A stretch of DNA of 64,000 bases from Enterococcus rivorum (lineage in GTDB: Bacteria; Bacillota; Bacilli; Lactobacillales; Enterococcaceae), in assembly GCF_001742285.1 (NCBI RefSeq), contig NZ_MIEK01000014.1, forward strand, positions 1 to 64,000. Direction: 5' to 3'. Positions within the stretch are counted from its first letter, which is position 1. Every line of letters starts with the position of its first letter. Below are positions 61,201 through 64,000 of this stretch, piece by piece. The position numbers and the translations under genes are program-made. The notes under the pieces were generated by a model. It did not search any database, was not told where the DNA came from, and was given only the letters and a program-made list of their open reading frames with translations.

Positions 61201-62136
61201 GTGGCTAGTAACGTGTCTTTATTGTTGAAGGTAGCTGAACTGTATTATGTTGAAGGAATGAATCAAAATGAAATTGCAAAAATAATCGGCGTCTCTAGGC
61301 CCTCTATTTCAAGGTTGTTGGAAGAAGCTAGAGAAGAAGGGATTGTCAAAATTTCGATTGAAGCTCCTTTTCAAAGAAACAACGGCTTGGCTTTGGAATT
61401 ACGGAAAAAATTTGAATTAAAAGAAATTATTGTCGTCAAAGATTTGGAAGAATACAAATACAATATGGAAAATATCGGTAAAGCCGCAGCAGACTACCTA
61501 GAAGGAATCATTCACGATACAGTCATTTTAGGCATTTCATGGGGAAAAGCAGTAGAAGTTTTGGTAGATCACTTTGCCCAAAGTCAATTGAAAAACTCTT
61601 TGGCCATTCAATTAAATGGAAGCTTAGGTTCAGAGGGAAGTGGCAAAGATGGTAATGAGCTCGTTTATGAATTAGGACAAAAATTAGGTGGCAAATATGA
61701 ATTCTTTAATGCCCCAGCCTATGTAGACTCAAAAGAGTTGCAAGTTGCGTTGTTTAGGCAGCCTCAAATTGAAGAAATTGTCAAATTAGGACGGAAAATG
61801 ACGATTGCTTACGGAGGGATTGGAAACTTAGCAGTAGAGCACAATACATTGGTTGCGGCAGGCATTTTAGATAATGAAGACCTAGTTACTTTGCGAGGAG
61901 AAGGTGCAGTTGGAACTATGATGGGACGAGCGTTTGATCTTGCTGGGAATGAAGTCTTGTATAAAAATCGTTTTCCAGTTTCTGGTGAATTAGATATCTT
62001 ACGTAATACACCAATTAGTATCGGTGCAGTGGCTTCTAAAGAAAGAGCGAAAGCAGTACTAGGCGCAATTCGTGGGCGTCTAATTAACGTGTTGATTTGT
62101 GATGAAGAGCTAGCGAGAGAATTGCTAACACTTTAA
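61201..62136 (+). CDS. SorC-family transcriptional regulator
   Basis: A 311-residue regulator. The N-terminal HTH is LLKVAELYYVEGMNQNEIAKIIGVSRPSISRLLEEAREEGIVKI. The C-terminal sugar-phosphate-binding domain of the SorC/DeoR type has TVILGISWGKAVEVLVDHF, GSLGSEGSGKDGNELVYELGQKLGG, ATIAYGG-like MTIAYGGIGN, and the terminal GAVASKERAKAVLGAIRGRLINVLICDEELARELL. It starts GTG after GGAGGAG. It is the last gene of the PTS operon and is expected to control both divergent operons through palindromes at about 56640-56860, released by the phosphorylated substrate. Confidence 0.9.
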   Translation: MASNVSLLLKVAELYYVEGMNQNEIAKIIGVSRPSISRLLEEAREEGIVKISIEAPFQRNNGLALELRKKFELKEIIVVKDLEEYKYNMENIGKAAADYLEGIIHDTVILGISWGKAVEVLVDHFAQSQLKNSLAIQLNGSLGSEGSGKDGNELVYELGQKLGGKYEFFNAPAYVDSKELQVALFRQPQIEEIVKLGRKMTIAYGGIGNLAVEHNTLVAAGILDNEDLVTLRGEGAVGTMMGRAFDLAGNEVLYKNRFPVSGELDILRNTPISIGAVASKERAKAVLGAIRGRLINVLICDEELARELLTL

Positions 62137-62220
62137 CTAAAAGTTTTAATTAGCGAGAGATTGAAAAATTTAAAAACTGAAGTGAGAACCCTAAGTTAGA
62201 CTTTTTTAAGAGTGAAAGTT

Positions 62221-62306
62221 GGACTTGTCAAGAAAAATTAAACAATGAGTTAAGAGAATTTAGTGGACTTGTAAAAAAATTAGACAATGAGTCATGAGAA
62301 TTTAGG
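62221..62306. repeat. Two imperfect 43-base direct repeats
   Basis: GGACTTGTCAAGAAAAATTA ... TTTAG at 62221 is followed by a second copy from GGACTTGTAAAAAAATTAG at 62265. A partial third unit may precede them (TTAGACTTTTTTAAG). The spacer 62137-62511 has no gene. The units look like remnant ends of an insertion sequence, but I cannot name it. Confidence 0.55.
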
Positions 62307-62510
62307 GATGCTGCCTCTCAAAATCCTTGGGAGATTGAGGGACCTGCAACAGTTTAGTTAACAGTCGGTGTCAAGCAAAGTGTGTAACTGACAAATCTAA
62401 GAACGAAAAAGAACATTAGACCATTCCTAAATAACCTTCGGCTAAAAGGGTATAAGAAAGAAACCTTACCAAAAAGGAAAATTTGATGTTCTTTTTTTGA
62501 TACAACAGGG

Positions 62511-63801
62511 ACTAGGAAATATATAAACTATAGGTGTTGATGCGCTCTGAAAACTGTTCATTAGCCATTAATTGATTTAAGACCATCGGCCAATTAGGAA
62601 TAAACCCAGCTTTCCATTTCTTTTCTAATTCTGTTACTCTTAGATAAAGAAGCTTTAAAAGGGCGGTTTCATTTGGAAATGCGCCTTTTTTAGTTACTTT
62701 TCTAAAGCTGGAATGAATACTTTCAACGGCATTTGTTGTGTACATCATTTTACGCACTGCGCTACCATAATCATAAAGTTGTTCCACGTGAGAAAAATTC
62801 CGTTTCCAAACCTCTACTGCACCAGAGTAGTGAGACCAATGTTTTTGAAAGGCATCAAAAGCACTCTGACAAGCTTTTAACGAAGCGCACCATAAAACTG
62901 TTTCATGTCTCGAGAAAATTCCTTGTAATCTTTATAAGGAACATATCGGAGCGCATTGCGCACTAAATGGACGATACAGCGCTGAACAATCACCTTTGGA
63001 AAAATAGCTTTTGCGCCATCTTCAAGACCAGAAACACCATCCATAGACATAAAGAAAATATCCTGTACACCGCGAGATTTCAATTCATCAAAAATCTGCA
63101 TCCAACGGTTTTTACTCTCGGTTTCATTCAGCCACAACCCTAAAATACCTTTTTTTCCTTTTAAATCATACCCAAGAATCGTATAGACAGCGTATTCTTT
63201 CACTTCATAATTTTCTCTTAACGTCACATACATACAATCCACAAAGACAAAGGCATAGCACTTCGCTAAAGGACGATTTTGCCATTCCTCCAGTTCTGGA
63301 AGAACAGAATCAGTGATTGTAGAAATCATTTCGTGAGAAATGGAGAATCCATAAATATCATCAATGGTATGAGCAATATCTCTTTGAGACATGCCTCTGG
63401 CATACATGGATAAAACCTTTGATTCAATAGCCGAAACATCACGCTCGCGTTTTTTGATAAGTTCTGGTTCAAATGTGGCTTCTCTGTCTCTAGGTACATC
63501 AATAGGGACTTCTCCAAAGCTTGTTTTTACTTTCTTAGAGCCGAATCCATTTCTTCGATTGTTTGTTTCTTTCTCTTGTTTTTAGTGACTATCATAGCCT
63601 AAATGATGGGTCATTTCACCTTGAAGCATTTGTTCAAACAGGGGACCAAAAATATCTTTTAGAGCCTCTTGTATGTCACCAACATTTTCAGGATTGTAGC
63701 TTTCTAGAATGGTTTTCGCTAATTCAACAGTTTTAGGATCTCTTTTCTGTCTTGCCATATTCTCGCATCCTTTCATTTATAGTTTATCTGAATTTCCTTT
63801 A
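62511..63801 (-). mobile_element. Decayed IS256-family insertion sequence
   Basis: Imperfect terminal inverted repeats (AGGAAATATATAAACTATA at 62514-62532 against TATAGTTTATCTGAATTTCCT at 63778-63798, one 2-base gap) enclose a broken transposase gene. The length of about 1.3 kb fits the family. I see no clear 8-9 base target duplication. Confidence 0.75.
62512..63776 (-). pseudogene. IS256-family (Mutator-type) transposase, nonsense and frameshift
   Basis: The frame begins ARQKRDPKTVELAKTILESYNPENVGDIQEALKDIFGPLFEQMLQGEM and stops at a TAA (63582-63584) after HLGYDSH. It then continues in frame through SFGEVPIDVPRDREATFEPELIKKRERDVSAIESKVLSMYARGMSQRDIA and the DDE region (FVFVDCMYVTLRE; FFMSMDGVSGLEDGAKAIFPKVIVQRCIVHL). 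One base is missing near 62880, after KQFYGA, and the end is in another frame (LKACQSAFDAFQKHW ... MMYTTNAVESIHSSFRKVTK). Two lesions make it inactive unless supplied in trans. Confidence 0.88.
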
Positions 63802-63897
63802 CAAGAAAAGAAAAACTGTATAAGCAGCTTATCTAGAATTAGCTACTTACATAGTTTATTTTACACTCTCTCGGTTAGATTACTTATTTTCTTCGCT

Positions 63898-64000
63898 TCA
63901 AATTGTCAAGGAGTCATCATAAATTTTGTATGGATAGTAGTTTTCTAAATAATCTTGAATCAACACCTTCATCTCTATTTTACTTTTATGCTTGTTGGGT
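63898..64000 (-). CDS. C-terminal end of an unidentified gene
   Basis: An open minus-strand frame enters from the right edge (PNKHKSKIEMKVLIQDYLEN) and ends SLTI at a TGA. It is too short to identify and could be a chance frame. Confidence 0.3.
   Translation of the reverse strand, partial: PNKHKSKIEMKVLIQDYLENYYPYKIYDDSLTI

Overview
The window is low-GC Gram-positive DNA with strong AGGAGG-type ribosome binding sites. Its gene families (WxL surface proteins with DUF916/DUF3324 partners, an Mga-type regulator, ricA-mutS-mutL, and Gat-type PTS genes) point to Enterococcus or a close relative in the Lactobacillales. The species cannot be fixed from the sequence alone. I saw no rRNA, tRNA or CRISPR array.

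Layout. (1) 1-12.2 kb: a WxL cell-surface locus. A divergent Mga-like regulator faces a small LPxTG-like protein, two small WxL proteins, a WxL-interacting membrane protein, a small membrane protein, two large tandem paralogous WxL proteins with ricin-like repeats, and a signal peptidase I homologue that has lost both catalytic residues. (2) 12.4-19.8 kb: an ABC exporter operon whose DesK-type sensor kinase is split by about 3.9 kb of plasmid-like DNA (umuC fragment, tyrosine recombinase, small zinc-ribbon protein, Crp/Fnr-like regulator). The response regulator is frameshifted. (3) 20-24.3 kb: an OmpR-type two-component system divergent from a MacB-like ABC transporter, with a long palindrome between them. 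(4) 24.5-35.4 kb: core genes ymdB, ricA, mutS, mutL, maf, a thioesterase, msrB and an OppA-like lipoprotein. Two copies of a roughly 400-bp structured non-coding repeat lie directly upstream of mutL and msrB.

(5) 35.7-53.8 kb: an island bounded by two related serine recombinases that point outward. It holds a SipW-type signal peptidase, three TasA/camelysin-like proteins, an LPQTG protein, a VWA protein, an Rgg/MutR-type regulator, an 11-residue hydrophobic peptide ORF with a strong RBS opposite that regulator, and a large Cna-B repeat protein. These are followed by a class II lanthipeptide cluster: a precursor with an unusual Ser-run and Cys-rich core, a LanM synthetase, and a C39-peptidase ABC transporter. 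I read the island as a peptide-controlled surface-fibre plus peptide-natural-product module. The joint regulation is inference.

(6) 54-62.1 kb: a divergent polyol catabolic locus with a Gat-type PTS, a zinc dehydrogenase, two class II aldolases, a split transketolase, a SorC-type regulator, operator-like palindromes and a broken HAD phosphatase. (7) 62.5-63.8 kb: a decayed IS256-family element.
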